From NCBI GenBank assembly GCA_003506735.1, contig DNYS01000019.1, forward strand, positions 1 through 5,172: 5,172 bases of DNA, read 5' to 3'. Positions within the stretch are counted from its first letter, which is position 1; each line of letters opens with the position of its first letter. Origin of the DNA: Nitrospinota bacterium. GTDB lineage: Bacteria; UBA8248. Under the pieces are notes generated by a model. The model ran no database searches and was not told the origin of the DNA. It saw only the letters and a list, made by a program, of their open reading frames with translations. The position numbers and the translations under genes are program-made. Shown one piece after another: positions 5,150 through 5,172 of this stretch.

Positions 5150-5172
5150 TGAGACTGCTGAAAAAGTCCCAA
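5150..5172. mobile_element. Sequence resembling an insertion-sequence end at the window edge
   Basis: The + strand reads TGAGACTGCTGAAAAAGTCC and runs into the window end; the complement begins GGGACTTTTTCAGCAG. Strings of this kind are familiar to me as terminal inverted repeats or footprints of insertion sequences in many proteobacterial genomes. As RNA in the - direction, GGGACT and AGTCTC could form a small hairpin in the leader of the PilZ gene. No transposase is visible in the window beside it, and the partner end, if any, lies outside. Confidence 0.35.

Noticed and set aside
1..5172. CRISPR array, tRNA or rRNA genes, toxin-antitoxin or defence genes
   Set aside because: No spaced repeat series, cloverleaf-like sequence or recognisable toxin, antitoxin, nuclease or defence protein was found on either strand.

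Overview
This is a bacterial chromosome segment with GC-rich genes (roughly 60% GC by eye), GTG as well as ATG starts, and short intergenic spacers. The gene content (cytosolic cyclophilin, ABM-fold protein, TPR protein, short-chain acyl-CoA synthetase, PilZ protein) fits a Gram-negative, deltaproteobacterial-like or similar uncultivated lineage. The sequence alone does not fix the taxon. I found no tRNA, rRNA, CRISPR array or phage module.

Left part (1-1651), all on the + strand: a 250-nt region without a convincing gene, then a PpiB-type peptidyl-prolyl isomerase (251-748), a small antibiotic-biosynthesis-monooxygenase (ABM) fold protein (781-1089) and a four-repeat TPR protein (1181-1651). 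The 32-nt and 91-nt gaps suggest one transcription unit. The second gap holds a stem-loop with two alternative 3' arms.

Centre (1652-3806): a 268-nt leader with several small stem-loops, an unusually strong unused-looking Shine-Dalgarno sequence and a TATAAT hexamer precedes a full-length 628-residue propionyl-CoA synthetase (PrpE/ACSS3 branch of the acetyl-CoA synthetase family). No other propionate genes lie in the window.

Right part (3807-5172) is an accessory patch. A 44-nt sequence occurs twice, exactly 830 nt apart (3827-3870 and 4657-4700). Between the copies lie the decayed 3' third of an IS1-family transposase gene, broken by at least one clear and probably three small indels, and a lower-GC gene for a 122-residue SpoIIAA/STAS-like protein whose start overlaps the transposase reading frame. 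To the right, on the - strand, is a single-domain PilZ protein (probable cyclic-di-GMP receptor). Its stop codon lies in a 14-nt tandem duplication, and its upstream side ends in a sequence that resembles an insertion-sequence terminus.

Overall the left and centre look like ordinary housekeeping and metabolic genes. Nothing amounts to a clear new system. The features that deserve follow-up are the repeat-bracketed island with the STAS-like gene, the transposase relic, and the structured leaders before the TPR and prpE genes.
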